Positions 23,838 to 32,289 of a stretch of DNA of 34,303 bases are shown here, one piece after another. The stretch's first letter is position 1. Each line of letters opens with the position of its first letter. The stretch spans positions 1 to 34,303 of the forward strand of contig JAAWDS010000032.1 of NCBI GenBank assembly GCA_022793895.1, in the 5' to 3' direction. The position numbers and the translations under genes were made by a program. The notes under the pieces were generated by a model. It was not told the origin of the DNA, searched no databases, and saw nothing but the letters and a program-made list of their open reading frames with translations. The stretch comes from Provencibacterium sp. Its GTDB lineage: Bacteria > Bacillota > Clostridia > Oscillospirales > Ruminococcaceae.

Positions 23838-23890
23838 AAAAGGGCGTTCCGCCTTTTTATCACTTATTTTCAGGCCCGCTTTCGCGGGCG
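23838..23890 (+). terminator. Terminator and second hairpin between gerAC and spoIVB
   Basis: AAAAGGGCG and CGCCTTTTT pair around TTC (23838-23858) and end in a T run, giving a weak intrinsic terminator. A second hairpin, GCCCGC/GCGGGC, lies at about 23873-23890, just before the spoIVB ribosome site. The remaining ~190 nt of this gap show no gene and no clear sigma-F or sigma-G promoter, so spoIVB may be partly read through from gerA. Confidence 0.55.
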
Positions 23891-23908
23891 CGGAAGGCGG
23901 TAAATCCA

Positions 23909-25141
23909 ATGAGAAAGTTATGCAAAGCGGCGGCAGGTATCCTGTCGGTGTGCATCCTTGGCGTGCTGTCCCTTGCTATCTATACAGGCAACTCGCTTCC
24001 GGATAAATACTATATCGCAGAGGGCGAGCAGTTGACCATCCGTTCCCCCTTCTCCATCTATCCCGAAGCGGAAAACACGCTGCTGCCCATCGAGGCCTAT
24101 TCGGTGGCGGGCAATACCTATTCGCTTCAGCTGCGTATGCTCGGCGCAGTCAGCGTGAAGCAGGTGCAGGTGCAGGTGGTGGATCGCAAGTCGGTGGTCC
24201 CCTGCGGGATCCCCTTCGGGATCAAAATGTTCACCGAAGGGGTGATCGTGGTCGGCATGTCGGATGTGGATACTCCAGAGGGTCTCATGAACCCAGCTAA
24301 ACAATGCGGAATCCAGATCGGCGATATTGTCACCAGCATCAACGGCAAGCGGGTGGAATCCAACGAGCAGGTAGGCGCTCTCGTCCAGTCCTCCGGCGGC
24401 GTGCCGCTCAACCTGACGGTAAAGCGCGACAGCAAGACCTTCAGCGCGCTGCTCACACCGGTTCGTTCCTCTATTGACGGGCAGTATAAGGCCGGGATCT
24501 GGGTGCGCGATTCCTCGGCCGGGATCGGCACAATGACCTACTACGATCCCAAAAGCGGCTGCTATGCCGGTTTGGGCCATGCGGTTTGCGATGTGGATAC
24601 CCAGCTGGTGATGCCGCTCTATTCCGGAGAGATTGTGCGCGCCTCGATCAGCGGCATCTCCCCCGGCCATGCGGGCACGCCCGGCGAGCTCAAAGGGATG
24701 TTTGTGGAGTCCTCCGCAATGGGAACGCTGGAGATCAACAACGAAACCGGCGTTTTCGGTAAGCTCTATGGATCCTATCCTTACCACCAGCCGGTTCAAA
24801 TGGCGCACAGCTATGAAGTCGAAAAAGGCCCGGCCAGCATTCTTTGCACCGTTGAGGGCGAAACCCCTTCCCTCTTCTCTATCCAGATCGACCGCATCAA
24901 CACGAGCAGCGACGCCGGTACCCGGAATATGGTCATCTCGATCACCGACCCCGCCTTGCTCGCCAAAACCGGCGGCATCGTTCAAGGCATGAGCGGCAGC
25001 CCTATCTTACAGAACGGAAAGCTCGTCGGCGCGATTACCCATGTATTTGTCAACGATCCCACGCGCGGCTATGCTATCTTCGCCGAAAACATGGACAATA
25101 CGCTCAAAAGCGTCGCTTCCGGAGGGGCTCTGGCTTCCTGA
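23909..25141 (+). CDS. spoIVB: SpoIVB serine peptidase
   Basis: A 410-residue S55 peptidase made in the forespore and secreted into the intermembrane space, where it triggers SpoIVFA cleavage and pro-sigma-K processing. It has an N-terminal signal anchor (residues ~8-26) and a PDZ domain (about 105-175, NPAKQCGIQIGDIVTSINGKRV). The S55 domain has the catalytic His in GLGHAVCD and the catalytic Ser in GMSGSPI (near 362-364). It lies directly upstream of spo0A as in most endospore formers, but the usual upstream neighbour recN is replaced by the gerA operon. Confidence 0.96.
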   Translation: MRKLCKAAAGILSVCILGVLSLAIYTGNSLPDKYYIAEGEQLTIRSPFSIYPEAENTLLPIEAYSVAGNTYSLQLRMLGAVSVKQVQVQVVDRKSVVPCGIPFGIKMFTEGVIVVGMSDVDTPEGLMNPAKQCGIQIGDIVTSINGKRVESNEQVGALVQSSGGVPLNLTVKRDSKTFSALLTPVRSSIDGQYKAGIWVRDSSAGIGTMTYYDPKSGCYAGLGHAVCDVDTQLVMPLYSGEIVRASISGISPGHAGTPGELKGMFVESSAMGTLEINNETGVFGKLYGSYPYHQPVQMAHSYEVEKGPASILCTVEGETPSLFSIQIDRINTSSDAGTRNMVISITDPALLAKTGGIVQGMSGSPILQNGKLVGAITHVFVNDPTRGYAIFAENMDNTLKSVASGGALAS

Positions 25142-25218
25142 AAGCGGCGTCCCCTTCCTTTTTATGAACTATTTTCGCCTTTCCCTCCCATGCCGCTGCA
25201 AAAGTTTATGACAGTACT

Positions 25219-25247
25219 TGCATTTATTTCCAGTATATGGTAGAATT
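25219..25247 (+). promoter_or_regulatory. Promoter of spo0A
   Basis: TTGCAT (25219-25224), 17 nt, TAGAAT (25242-25247). The GAAT within the -10 would also suit sigma-H, but no AGGA-type -35 is at the right place. A small hairpin TTGGAA/TTCCAA (25262-25278) lies in the leader. No clear 0A box (TGTCGAA) was seen. Confidence 0.5.
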
Positions 25248-25302
25248 TCAATTGTAATAAATTGGAAACTGCTTCCAAAATCTGACCGCGAAGGAGAACA
25301 TC

Positions 25303-26079
25303 ATGAATACAAAAATTAAGGTATTGATAGGCGAAGATAACAAGGATTTTTGCGCGCAGGTTTCCTCCATTCTTCGCACCTATGGCGTGAGCACCTTCGT
25401 CTGCCCGAAGGATGGAAAGCAGGTGGTGGAGATGATCCGTCAGAATCAGCCTACGGTTGTCCTGCTGGACGCGTTCATGCAAAATCTGGACGCCATTGGC
25501 GTTATGCGGGAGGTCGCCGCCTTGCACCTGGCGAATCCGCCCATGTTCATGACCATGACCTCCTGCGATAACAAGTCGCTGCAAGATGAATTGATGCGCA
25601 GCGGCTCGGTCTATCATTTCCTTCAGCCGTTCGATATCGAGGTGATGGCCGAACGCATCGTTCAAATGTCTGGAAACGGCCGGACCGTACAGCCGCCGCT
25701 CAGTCCCAGACCCGCCAAGGAAGCGGATCTGGAAATGATGGTAACGGAAATCATCCATCAAATCGGCGTTCCTGCGCACATTAAAGGCTATCACTATCTG
25801 CGCGACGCAATTATTATGTGCGTTCAAACGCCGGCCATCATCAATTCCGTCACCAAGCAGCTTTACCCGAATGTTGCCAAGCTACACGGCACCACCTCCT
25901 CCCGCGTGGAACGCGCCATCCGACACGCAATCGAGGTCGCTTGGGATCGCGGGGATATCGACGTGCTGACCAGCTATTTTGGCTACACCGTTCACAACAC
26001 CAGAGGAAAGCCCACCAACAGCGAATTTATCGCCATGATCGCCGACAAGCTGCGGCTGCGGCTGAAGATTGCCCAATAG
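25303..26079 (+). CDS. spo0A: Sporulation master regulator Spo0A with atypical receiver domain
   Basis: A 258-residue response regulator that commits the cell to sporulation when phosphorylated. The C-terminal DNA-binding domain is strongly conserved ([40 protein letters not shown]). The receiver keeps the phosphorylated Asp56, the acidic pair Glu11/Asp12 and Thr86. However, the invariant receiver lysine in the K-P-F motif is Gln108 (FLQPFD), and the usual M-P-x-x-D-G after the Asp is M-Q-N-L-D-A. The lysine normally stabilises the phosphoryl group, so activation may differ. The start follows GAAGGAG. The position after spoIVB is the standard one. Confidence 0.97.
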   Translation: MNTKIKVLIGEDNKDFCAQVSSILRTYGVSTFVCPKDGKQVVEMIRQNQPTVVLLDAFMQNLDAIGVMREVAALHLANPPMFMTMTSCDNKSLQDELMRSGSVYHFLQPFDIEVMAERIVQMSGNGRTVQPPLSPRPAKEADLEMMVTEIIHQIGVPAHIKGYHYLRDAIIMCVQTPAIINSVTKQLYPNVAKLHGTTSSRVERAIRHAIEVAWDRGDIDVLTSYFGYTVHNTRGKPTNSEFIAMIADKLRLRLKIAQ

Positions 26080-26097
26080 TTTCCCGCCTGGCAGCTT

Positions 26098-26134
26098 AGG
26101 GAGCGTTGCAGAATTGCATTCTGCAACGCTCCCT
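26098..26134 (+). terminator. Terminator after spo0A
   Basis: AGGGAGCGTTGCAGAAT (26098-26114) and its perfect complement (26118-26134) form a 17-bp stem with a TGC loop, followed by only three T residues. It abuts repeat copy 2. Confidence 0.7.
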
Positions 26135-26240
26135 TTGAAAAAGCTGTTTTTGGGGCGAAGATTCAGCCCAAAATTTCGCGCGGCCCGCACGAAACCGCCG
26201 CTTTTTCCAGTTTCTGCAAACCGGAAATTTCATTCTGCGG
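26132..26240 (-). repeat. Structured intergenic repeat, copy 2 (inverted)
   Basis: Read on the minus strand it gives TTGCAGAAACTGGAAAAAGC, a GCGCGAAAT arm, TTTTGGG with loop TGAATCTT and CCCCAAAA, then GCTTTTTCAAAGGG. The outer stem is GAAAAAGC/GCTTTTTC. It ends directly at the spo0A terminator, so that hairpin and repeat together fill the gap before rmuC. Confidence 0.8.
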
Positions 26241-26271
26241 ACGCGCCCTTTTCTTTCCCCTCTCTTTCATG

Positions 26272-26277
26272 TATAAT
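26272..26277 (+). promoter_or_regulatory. Candidate -10 element for rmuC
   Basis: A perfect TATAAT preceded by ATG lies 83 nt before the rmuC start; the -35 region (TTTTCT at 17 nt) is poor. The sequence TATAATAGCCG is shared with the hflX promoter. Confidence 0.4.
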
Positions 26278-26360
26278 AGCCGTAGATGGGCAGCCGCCAC
26301 CCTAGGGACAGGCTGTTCGCCGATAGAAAAACGGCGGTTCAATGGGAAAGGAATGAGGGC

Positions 26361-27719
26361 ATGGAGTGGGTATTCACCGGTTTAACGCTTCTTTTATTGA
26401 TAGCGCTGGGCGTTTCGAACCTTCTGATCTGGCGCCGGTTGCAGCGCTCGGATACTGCCGCGCGGCTCGAACAGATGCGCCTGGAAAATTTGGAGCAGCA
26501 GCGCGCGCTGCGCCAGGAGATGAACGAAACGCTGCAAAGCGCTATCCGTTCGCTGGGGGAAATGCTGACCTCCAGCCAGAGCTATGCGGCGCGGCTGCAA
26601 GCGGAGAGCCTGAATGAAACCGGCGCGCGGCTCGAACAGCGGCAGGATGCGCTTCACCGCGCCGTAGCGGCCTCGCTGGGCCAGATGGAGGAGCGGCTCA
26701 AAACCTTTGCCTTGGAAAATGAGCAAAAGCTGGAAAGCATCCGCCAAACGATGGAGCGGCGGCTCACCTTTATCCAGCAGGATAACGGCCGCCAGCTGGA
26801 GGAGATGCGCCGGGTGGTCGATGAAAAGCTCCAGCAAACGCTCGAAGAACGGATGACCCGATCCTTTGCGGCCGTCAGTGAACGGCTGGAACAGGTCTAT
26901 CGGGGCTTAGGCGAAATGCAGTCGCTCGCCTCCGGCGTTGGGGATCTGCGCAAAGTGCTTTCCAACGTGAAAACCCGCGGCATTCTGGGAGAGCTTCAGC
27001 TGGGCGCTATCCTGGAGGAAATCCTCTCGCCGGAGCAGTATGCGCGCGACGTCGCTACCCGCGCGGGAAGCCGCAACATGGTGGAATATGCCGTGAAGCT
27101 GCCGGGCGAGGATGGGCGTCCCGTCTGGCTGCCCATCGACTCCAAATTCCCCGGCGAAACCTTCGGCGCTTTACAGGATGCTTATGAGACCGGGAGCGCC
27201 GACCAGGTGGCCGCCGCCTGGTCGGTACTCCAGTCCCGGCTGCGCCAGGAAGCGAAGGACATTCATGATAAATACATCGATCCGCCCAATACGACCGAAT
27301 TTGCCATTCTGTTCCTGCCCTTCGAAGGGCTTTATGCCGAGGCGGTCAACCGCGGGATGGTGGAGCCGCTGCAACGGGATTTTCAGGTTAATTTGGCCGG
27401 ACCCAGCACGATGGCCGCCCTGCTCAACAGCCTGCAAATGGGGTTCCGCACCTTTGCTATCCAAAAGCGCAGCGCCGAGGTCTGGGCTACGCTCAGCGCC
27501 GTTAAAACAGAATTTGGTAAATTTGCGGACGTGCTGGCCGTGACGCAACAACGGCTGGAGCAGGCGAACAGCGAGCTGGATAAGCTCGTGGGCGTCCGGA
27601 CCCGCCAAATCCAGCGGCGGCTGAAGGATCTCTCCACCCTGGAGGAATCGGCGGTGGCGGCCTTCCTGCCGGATGAGGAGCGCGCTGATGCCGAACCGCC
27701 CCAGCTGCCCGCCTTCTAA
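26361..27719 (+). CDS. rmuC: DNA recombination protein RmuC
   Basis: A 452-residue RmuC-family protein, thought to limit inversions and rearrangements at short inverted repeats, with a nuclease-like fold. It has an N-terminal membrane helix (residues ~3-22) and a long coiled coil (about 25-190, rich in Gln, Glu and Arg). The RmuC domain includes VKTRGILGELQLGAILEEILSPEQYARD, WLPIDSKFPGETF, and the NTTEFAILFLPFEGLYAEAV and LAGPSTMAALLNSLQMGFRT blocks. The ATG at 26361 follows a GAGGG element; the frame open to 26286 lacks a ribosome site. It is apparently monocistronic, with terminator-like hairpins on both sides. Confidence 0.94.
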   Translation: MEWVFTGLTLLLLIALGVSNLLIWRRLQRSDTAARLEQMRLENLEQQRALRQEMNETLQSAIRSLGEMLTSSQSYAARLQAESLNETGARLEQRQDALHRAVAASLGQMEERLKTFALENEQKLESIRQTMERRLTFIQQDNGRQLEEMRRVVDEKLQQTLEERMTRSFAAVSERLEQVYRGLGEMQSLASGVGDLRKVLSNVKTRGILGELQLGAILEEILSPEQYARDVATRAGSRNMVEYAVKLPGEDGRPVWLPIDSKFPGETFGALQDAYETGSADQVAAAWSVLQSRLRQEAKDIHDKYIDPPNTTEFAILFLPFEGLYAEAVNRGMVEPLQRDFQVNLAGPSTMAALLNSLQMGFRTFAIQKRSAEVWATLSAVKTEFGKFADVLAVTQQRLEQANSELDKLVGVRTRQIQRRLKDLSTLEESAVAAFLPDEERADAEPPQLPAF

Positions 27720-27827
27720 AAATTCCTGTTTTCTCCTTTCTTCGTCCCCATCCTGCACAAAGTCCTGCATCGAAATGGGAATGTAAAAAACACCTTGGCT
27801 CGCAGAAGGGAGCGTGGGAGAGCTCTT

Positions 27828-27913
27828 TCCGGCTTGCGGAAACCGGAAAAAGGCGGTTCCGCGCGAACAGCGTGAAATCCGGGGCGTAATCCTCGCCCCG
27901 GAAGTACTTTTTC
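27828..27913 (+). repeat. Structured intergenic repeat, copy 3
   Basis: CGGCTTGCGGAAACCGGAAAAAGGCGGTT, then an imperfect CGCGC/GCGTG hairpin and CCGGGGCG with loop TAATCCT and CGCCCCGG. The outer stem is GAAAAAG/CTTTTTC. Compared with copies 1 and 4, the second hairpin differs at paired positions while pairing is kept. It runs straight into the 27914 terminator. Confidence 0.8.
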
Positions 27914-27959
27914 AAAAGAGGTTATAAAAAACGCGGCGCGTTTTTTATAACCTCTTTTT
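27914..27959. terminator. Long-stem terminator downstream of rmuC
   Basis: Arms of 22 bp (27914-27935 and 27937-27958) form a nearly perfect palindrome centred on 27936, rich in A on one side and T on the other, ending in T5. The A-rich left arm allows action in both directions. Confidence 0.75.
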
Positions 27960-28063
27960 GCAGGACTTTGTGCAGATATCCCCCATGCTTACCAGATTTT
28001 TTCCAAAGGCTTGGCCAAAGGCAACAAACTTTTCAGATTTATCCGTTTTTTGTCCGAATAGGG

Positions 28064-28092
28064 TTGCAAACCCCCGCAGTTGAGGGTAAAAT
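28064..28092 (+). promoter_or_regulatory. Promoter of the ABC exporter operon
   Basis: TTGCAA (28064-28069), 17 nt, TAAAAT (28087-28092). The ~120-nt leader begins with a hairpin, GGGCTTCAC/GTGAAGGCCC (28093-28113). It also has ACCCTC (28138-28143), which could pair with GAGGGT overlapping the -10 region. This hints at leader or operator control. Confidence 0.6.
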
Positions 28093-28219
28093 GGGCTTCA
28101 CTTGTGAAGGCCCGTCCCTCCCCCCGCTTGCAGAACGGACCCTCACCGGGCAGCATTTTCCCGAACGCCACACACCCGGCACATTCGTTTAATGTGCGAG
28201 AGAAACGAGGTCATGCCAA

Positions 28220-29956
28220 ATGCAACTGAGTTGGATCTGGGAGAACCTACAAGGCTACCGAAAACGTTACATCCTGGGCTTTGTCTTGGCCGTCCTGTTC
28301 CCCTTGAGCTCGCTAGTCAACCCGAATTTCTCCAGAATGCTGATCGACCGTGTGCTTTTGGGCGGGGAAACCGAGCTGTTGGTCCCGCTGGTTCTCACGA
28401 TGATTGCCGTTACCCTGGTCCGCACCCTGATGGGCTACGCCATGATGGGGCTGTTTGAGGTCTCCTCACAGGGCCTGGTCTACAACCTGCGCTTAAAGCT
28501 GTATAACCATTTGCAGGAGCTGGACATGTCGTTCTATGACCGCTACCGCACGGGCGATCTGATGACCGCCCTGACCAGCGACATCGATATGATCCGCCAC
28601 AACGTCAACTACATCTTCCGCACCTTCCTTTCCAGCATTCTCCTGTTCGCGGCGGCAACGGTTTATTTCCTGACCATCAATGTGAAATTTACCCTTGTGC
28701 TCATCGCCGTCACGCCGTTTATCCTGATCATCTCCCGCCGCTATATTAAAAAGGTGCGCCATGTCTATATCGAGCTGCGCGAAAAGCTCTCGCTGCTCAA
28801 CACCGACGCACAGGAAAATATTGAGGGCAACCGCGTGGTCAAGGCGTTCGCCAACGAGCGGTACGAGATCGAGAAATTTGAAGAAAAAAACATGGGCTTC
28901 CATGATCAGAACCTGACCGCCAGCTATATGTGGCTGCGCTACTACCCTTGGATCGAAACGCTCGCCCAATCGATGACCGTCACCATCATGCTCTTCGGCG
29001 GCATCTTCCTCATCCGCGGCGAACTGACCAGCGGCGAATTTCTCGCTTTCAGCTCGCTCTCCTGGGCGGTCTGCGACCCCTTCAAGCAGCTCGGCCAATT
29101 GCTCAACGACCTCCAGCGCTTCTTTGCTTCGGCCAACAAGCTGATTGAAATCCAATCGGTCGATCCGAAAATCACCAACAAGCCGAACGCAAAGACCAGC
29201 TCTCAGCCGCTGAAGGGCGAAATCGAGTTCCGCAAGGTGGACTACCGCTTCTCCGGCCGTCCGGTGCTGGAAAACATCTCCTTCCATATCCGGCCGGGCG
29301 AGACGGTCGCTTTCATGGGCGAAACCGGCTGCGGGAAAACGACCATCATCAACCTCATCTCCCGGTTCTATGATGTGAATAAAGGGGAGATCCTCGTGGA
29401 CGGCGTTGATGTCCGCGACTGGGATTTGCAGACGCTGCGCAAAAACATCGGCATGGCGACGCAGGACGTTTTCCTCTTCTCGGACACGGTGGATGGAAAC
29501 ATCGCCTACGGCGACCCGGAGCTATCGGATGAGCAGGTGCGCTGGTGCGCCTCCGCTGCCGCCGCGCAGTTCATTGACAGCATGCCGGAGGGCTATGAAA
29601 CCATCATCGGCGAGAGGGGCGTCGGCCTCTCCGGCGGGCAGAAGCAGCGCATTGCGCTCGCCCGCGCGCTCGCTCTTTCCCCGCCCATCCTGATCCTGGA
29701 CGACACTACCTCGGCGGTGGATATGGAAACCGAAAAATACATCCAGGAGCAGCTGGAGTCGCTCCCCTTCCCCTGCACCAAACTGATCATCGCCCAGCGC
29801 ATCTCCTCGGTGAAAAAGGCCGACCGCATCGTTGTGCTCAAGGATCACCGCATCGTTGAATGCGGCAACCACCAGGAGCTGATTGCAAAGCACGGCTACT
29901 ACTATGATATCTACCGCATCCAAAGCGGCATCGAGGAGGTGGCTCAGGTTGGCTAA
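28220..29956 (+). CDS. Heterodimeric ABC exporter, subunit with degenerate ATP site
   Basis: A 578-residue half-transporter with six membrane helices (about residues 15-320) fused to an ATPase domain. Walker A is GETGCGKTT (near 367) and the signature is LSGGQ (near 470). Walker B is ILILDDTTSAVD, with Asp in place of the catalytic Glu, and the H-loop is IIAQRISS, with Gln in place of the switch His (near 525). Such a site binds but hardly hydrolyses ATP, as in BmrC/BmrD- or TM287/288-type drug exporters. It pairs with the next gene, whose start overlaps its end. The start at 28220 follows ACGAGG by nine bases. The exported substrate is unknown. Confidence 0.93.
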   Translation: MQLSWIWENLQGYRKRYILGFVLAVLFPLSSLVNPNFSRMLIDRVLLGGETELLVPLVLTMIAVTLVRTLMGYAMMGLFEVSSQGLVYNLRLKLYNHLQELDMSFYDRYRTGDLMTALTSDIDMIRHNVNYIFRTFLSSILLFAAATVYFLTINVKFTLVLIAVTPFILIISRRYIKKVRHVYIELREKLSLLNTDAQENIEGNRVVKAFANERYEIEKFEEKNMGFHDQNLTASYMWLRYYPWIETLAQSMTVTIMLFGGIFLIRGELTSGEFLAFSSLSWAVCDPFKQLGQLLNDLQRFFASANKLIEIQSVDPKITNKPNAKTSSQPLKGEIEFRKVDYRFSGRPVLENISFHIRPGETVAFMGETGCGKTTIINLISRFYDVNKGEILVDGVDVRDWDLQTLRKNIGMATQDVFLFSDTVDGNIAYGDPELSDEQVRWCASAAAAQFIDSMPEGYETIIGERGVGLSGGQKQRIALARALALSPPILILDDTTSAVDMETEKYIQEQLESLPFPCTKLIIAQRISSVKKADRIVVLKDHRIVECGNHQELIAKHGYYYDIYRIQSGIEEVAQVG

Positions 29957-31724
29957 GCGCAATAAGTTCGACATTGATGAAACCCTGGAAACCCCTTTTG
30001 ATCTACAGCACTTCAAACGCAGCCTCAAATATGTGAAAAAGCACGCCCGGACGATGCTTTGGGCCGTTTCCCTCAGCCTTCTCTCCTCTCTGTTTTCGCT
30101 GACCACCCCCATCATGGCGCAGCGGGTGCTGGATGTGAGCGTTCCCAACAAGGACTACCGGGAGCTCGCGCTGATGACCGTGCTTTCGGCCGCCGCCATT
30201 CTGATCAGCATCTGGTTTGTACAGATCCGATCCAAGCTCATGGCTAAGGTGGGGCAGGACATCATTTTGGATATCCGCTCCGATCTGTTCGCCCACATGC
30301 AGAAGCTCCCCTTTACTTATTATGACGACCGCCCCCACGGCAAGATCCTCGTCCGGGTGGTGCAGTATGTCAACAACGTTTCCAACATGCTCTCCAACGG
30401 CATCATCAACTTCCTCTTAGAGATCTTCAATCTTATCTTCATCGCCGTTTTCATGTTTATCTGCGATGTGCGGCTGGCGCTGGTGGTGCTGGCGGGCCTG
30501 CCGGTCCTCTTTGTGATTATGTTCACCATCAAGCCCGCCCAGCGCCGCGCCTGGCAGCAGGTCTCCAACAAAAACTCCAATCTCAACGCCTATCTGCAAG
30601 AGAGCATCAACGGCATGCGCGTCACCCAGATTTTCACCCGCGAGGAGAAAAACCGCGAGATCTATGAAGGGCTGGCGGACCGCTCGCGCCGCGCCTGGTA
30701 CAAGGCCGCCTTTATCTCCAACCTGGTCTGGTTCAGCGTTGAAAACATCTCCCAGGTGGTTTCCGGCTTTATCTATCTGACCGGCGTGCTGTGGGTCTAT
30801 CCCGCCGTCTCGTTCGGCGTGCTGTATGCGATGGGCAGCTATACCTGGCGCTTCTGGCAGCCGATCAACCGCCTCTCCCAGATCTACAACGATTTTATCA
30901 ACACCATCGCCTATCTGGAGCGCATCTTTGAAATGATGGATGAGCCGGTGCTCATCGACGATGCACCCGGCGCCACCGAGCTGCCGCCCGTCCGCGGCGA
31001 AGTGACCTTTGAAAACGTCACCTTCGGCTATGAAACGGATAAGCCCGTCCTGGAGAAGCTCAACTTCACCGTTAAGCCCGGCCAGAGCATCGCCTTGGTC
31101 GGCCCGACGGGCGCGGGAAAAACCACCGTGGTCAATCTCATCTCCCGGTTTTATGATGTGAACAGCGGCTGCATCCGCATTGATGGGGTGGATATTTCCA
31201 AGGTAACGCTCCATTCGCTGCGCAGCCAGATGGGCATCATGCTGCAAGACAGCTTCATCTTCTCCGGAACCATCGGCGACAATGTGCGCTATGGCCGGTT
31301 GGACGCCGATACCCGCGCCATTGCCGAAGCCTGCCGCGTGGTGCATGCCGACGAGTTCATTGAAGAGATGACCTACGGTTATGAAACTGAGGTGAAAGAA
31401 CGCGGTGGGCGGCTCTCCCAGGGACAGAAGCAGCTCATCGCCTTTGCGCGCACCATCATCTCCGATCCTGCCATTCTGATTCTGGATGAGGCTACCTCCG
31501 CCATCGACACCAAGACGGAGCAGTATGTGCAAGAGGGCATTAACCATCTGCTCAAGGGGCGCACCTCCTTCATCATCGCGCACCGGCTTTCCACCATCAA
31601 GCACTGCGATCTCATCATGTATGTACGCGACCAAAACATCAGCGAATGCGGCACCCATGAGGAGCTGATGGCGAAAAAGGGCGATTATTGGCGGCTCTAT
31701 ACGGCGCAGCTTCAAGAGATGTAA
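29949..31724 (+). CDS. Heterodimeric ABC exporter, subunit with canonical ATP site
   Basis: A 591-residue partner half-transporter. After a short hydrophilic start, six helices span about residues 35-340. The ATPase has Walker A GPTGAGKTT (near 385), Walker B ILILDEATSAID with the catalytic Glu, and switch His in IIAHRLST. Its own signature is altered to LSQGQ (near 488). In the dimer its Walker motifs pair with the intact LSGGQ of the first subunit (active site), while its LSQGQ completes the degenerate site. GGAGGT lies eight bases before a TTG at 29949, which overlaps the previous stop by 8 nt; the ATG at 29883 is deep inside the upstream gene and is rejected. Confidence 0.93.
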   Translation: MAKRNKFDIDETLETPFDLQHFKRSLKYVKKHARTMLWAVSLSLLSSLFSLTTPIMAQRVLDVSVPNKDYRELALMTVLSAAAILISIWFVQIRSKLMAKVGQDIILDIRSDLFAHMQKLPFTYYDDRPHGKILVRVVQYVNNVSNMLSNGIINFLLEIFNLIFIAVFMFICDVRLALVVLAGLPVLFVIMFTIKPAQRRAWQQVSNKNSNLNAYLQESINGMRVTQIFTREEKNREIYEGLADRSRRAWYKAAFISNLVWFSVENISQVVSGFIYLTGVLWVYPAVSFGVLYAMGSYTWRFWQPINRLSQIYNDFINTIAYLERIFEMMDEPVLIDDAPGATELPPVRGEVTFENVTFGYETDKPVLEKLNFTVKPGQSIALVGPTGAGKTTVVNLISRFYDVNSGCIRIDGVDISKVTLHSLRSQMGIMLQDSFIFSGTIGDNVRYGRLDADTRAIAEACRVVHADEFIEEMTYGYETEVKERGGRLSQGQKQLIAFARTIISDPAILILDEATSAIDTKTEQYVQEGINHLLKGRTSFIIAHRLSTIKHCDLIMYVRDQNISECGTHEELMAKKGDYWRLYTAQLQEM

Positions 31725-31783
31725 TGCGGGAGGGAGTCCCGGAGCTTACTGCTCCGCCGCGAAAACGCTAAACGCATTTCCGG

Positions 31784-31829
31784 AGGCTCCGGCTGCAAAA
31801 CCTGAGGTTTTTGCAGCCGGAGCCTTTTT
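31784..31829 (+). terminator. Terminator of the ABC exporter operon
   Basis: AGGCTCCGGCTGCAAAACC (31784-31802) pairs with 31807-31826, with a single bulged base, and the run ends in five T residues. Confidence 0.88.
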
Positions 31830-32008
31830 GCTTCTTCCGACGATTTTTCCCCGCCGCCGTGTTGACATAGCGAACGCCGCCTATTTTTTACAGCTCACCG
31901 GCGGCCCCTCTAAAAAACGGTTTGGCGCGAGGACAAAAGAGGCCGCGTCGTCCGCATGGAACCGATCAACGAACCAGACGCCAGGGCCATTTTCCCTCCC
32001 AATCAAAC

Positions 32009-32055
32009 AAGCCGTTTATGAAACGCTGTGCGTTTCATAAACGGCTTCCTCCTTT
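32009..32055 (+). terminator. Terminator-like hairpin with no upstream gene
   Basis: AAGCCGTTTATGAAACG (32009-32025), loop CTGTG and its perfect 17-nt complement (32031-32047), then CCTCCTTTTT. It lies 180 nt beyond the exporter terminator with no gene between, so it may end an unrecognised small transcript or be a leftover of a repeat unit. Confidence 0.5.
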
Positions 32056-32186
32056 TTAGCATGTTTTAGCCGGATGCACAATAAGATATAAAGCGGCCCG
32101 CTCCAGGAACAAAACGCTGCTTCACCGGGAACTGGGAACTTTCACCGACGCCGGAAGCTCCCTTGTCCGTACCGCGGGCTGCTTCC

Positions 32187-32260
32187 CCTTTGAAAACTCG
32201 CTTTTGCGACGCCAAAAAACTCGGTTTCGCTACAGCCGCTTTTCTTATTTTGCGCCTGCC
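32187..32260 (-). repeat. Degenerate copy of the intergenic repeat (inverted)
   Basis: CCCTTTGAAAACTCGCTTTTGCGACG and AAACTCGGTTTCGCTACAGCCGC, with a short gap between, resemble copy 2 in the same orientation (CCCTTTGAAAAAGC...), but the second hairpin is disrupted. Confidence 0.35.
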
Positions 32261-32289
32261 GGGCCGTCCGGCAAGAAACGGAGGCTTAC

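Larger units (their letters stand above)
27753..27975. mobile_element. MITE-like unit: 17-bp inverted repeats around repeat copy 3
   Basis: CTGCACAAAGTCCTGCA (27753-27769) and its exact reverse complement (27959-27975) bracket repeat copy 3 and a long terminator. The whole unit is 223 bp and has no coding capacity. No clear target duplication was seen, and other copies of the core do not show this same 17-mer. Confidence 0.5.
31830..32289. other. Gene-free interval between the exporter terminator and catalase
   Basis: No frame with a ribosome site is present. The interval holds a second terminator-like hairpin at 32009-32047 and a degenerate repeat fragment at 32187-32260. Two weak promoter-like pairs occur: TTTTAG with TATAAA near 32064-32092, and GCATG at 32059 with a poor sigma-G-like -10 eighteen bases on. 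A perfect TTGACA at 31862 has no matching -10. Confidence 0.5.

Noticed and set aside
23918-24985. 355-residue minus-strand frame antisense to spoIVB
   Set aside because: A shadow frame of a highly conserved peptidase gene.
30417-31715. 432-residue minus-strand frame inside the ABC exporter
   Set aside because: A mirror of a conserved ATPase domain; no start signals.
31828-32040. 70-residue frame between the exporter and catalase
   Set aside because: It starts inside a terminator, has no ribosome site, and ends in another hairpin.
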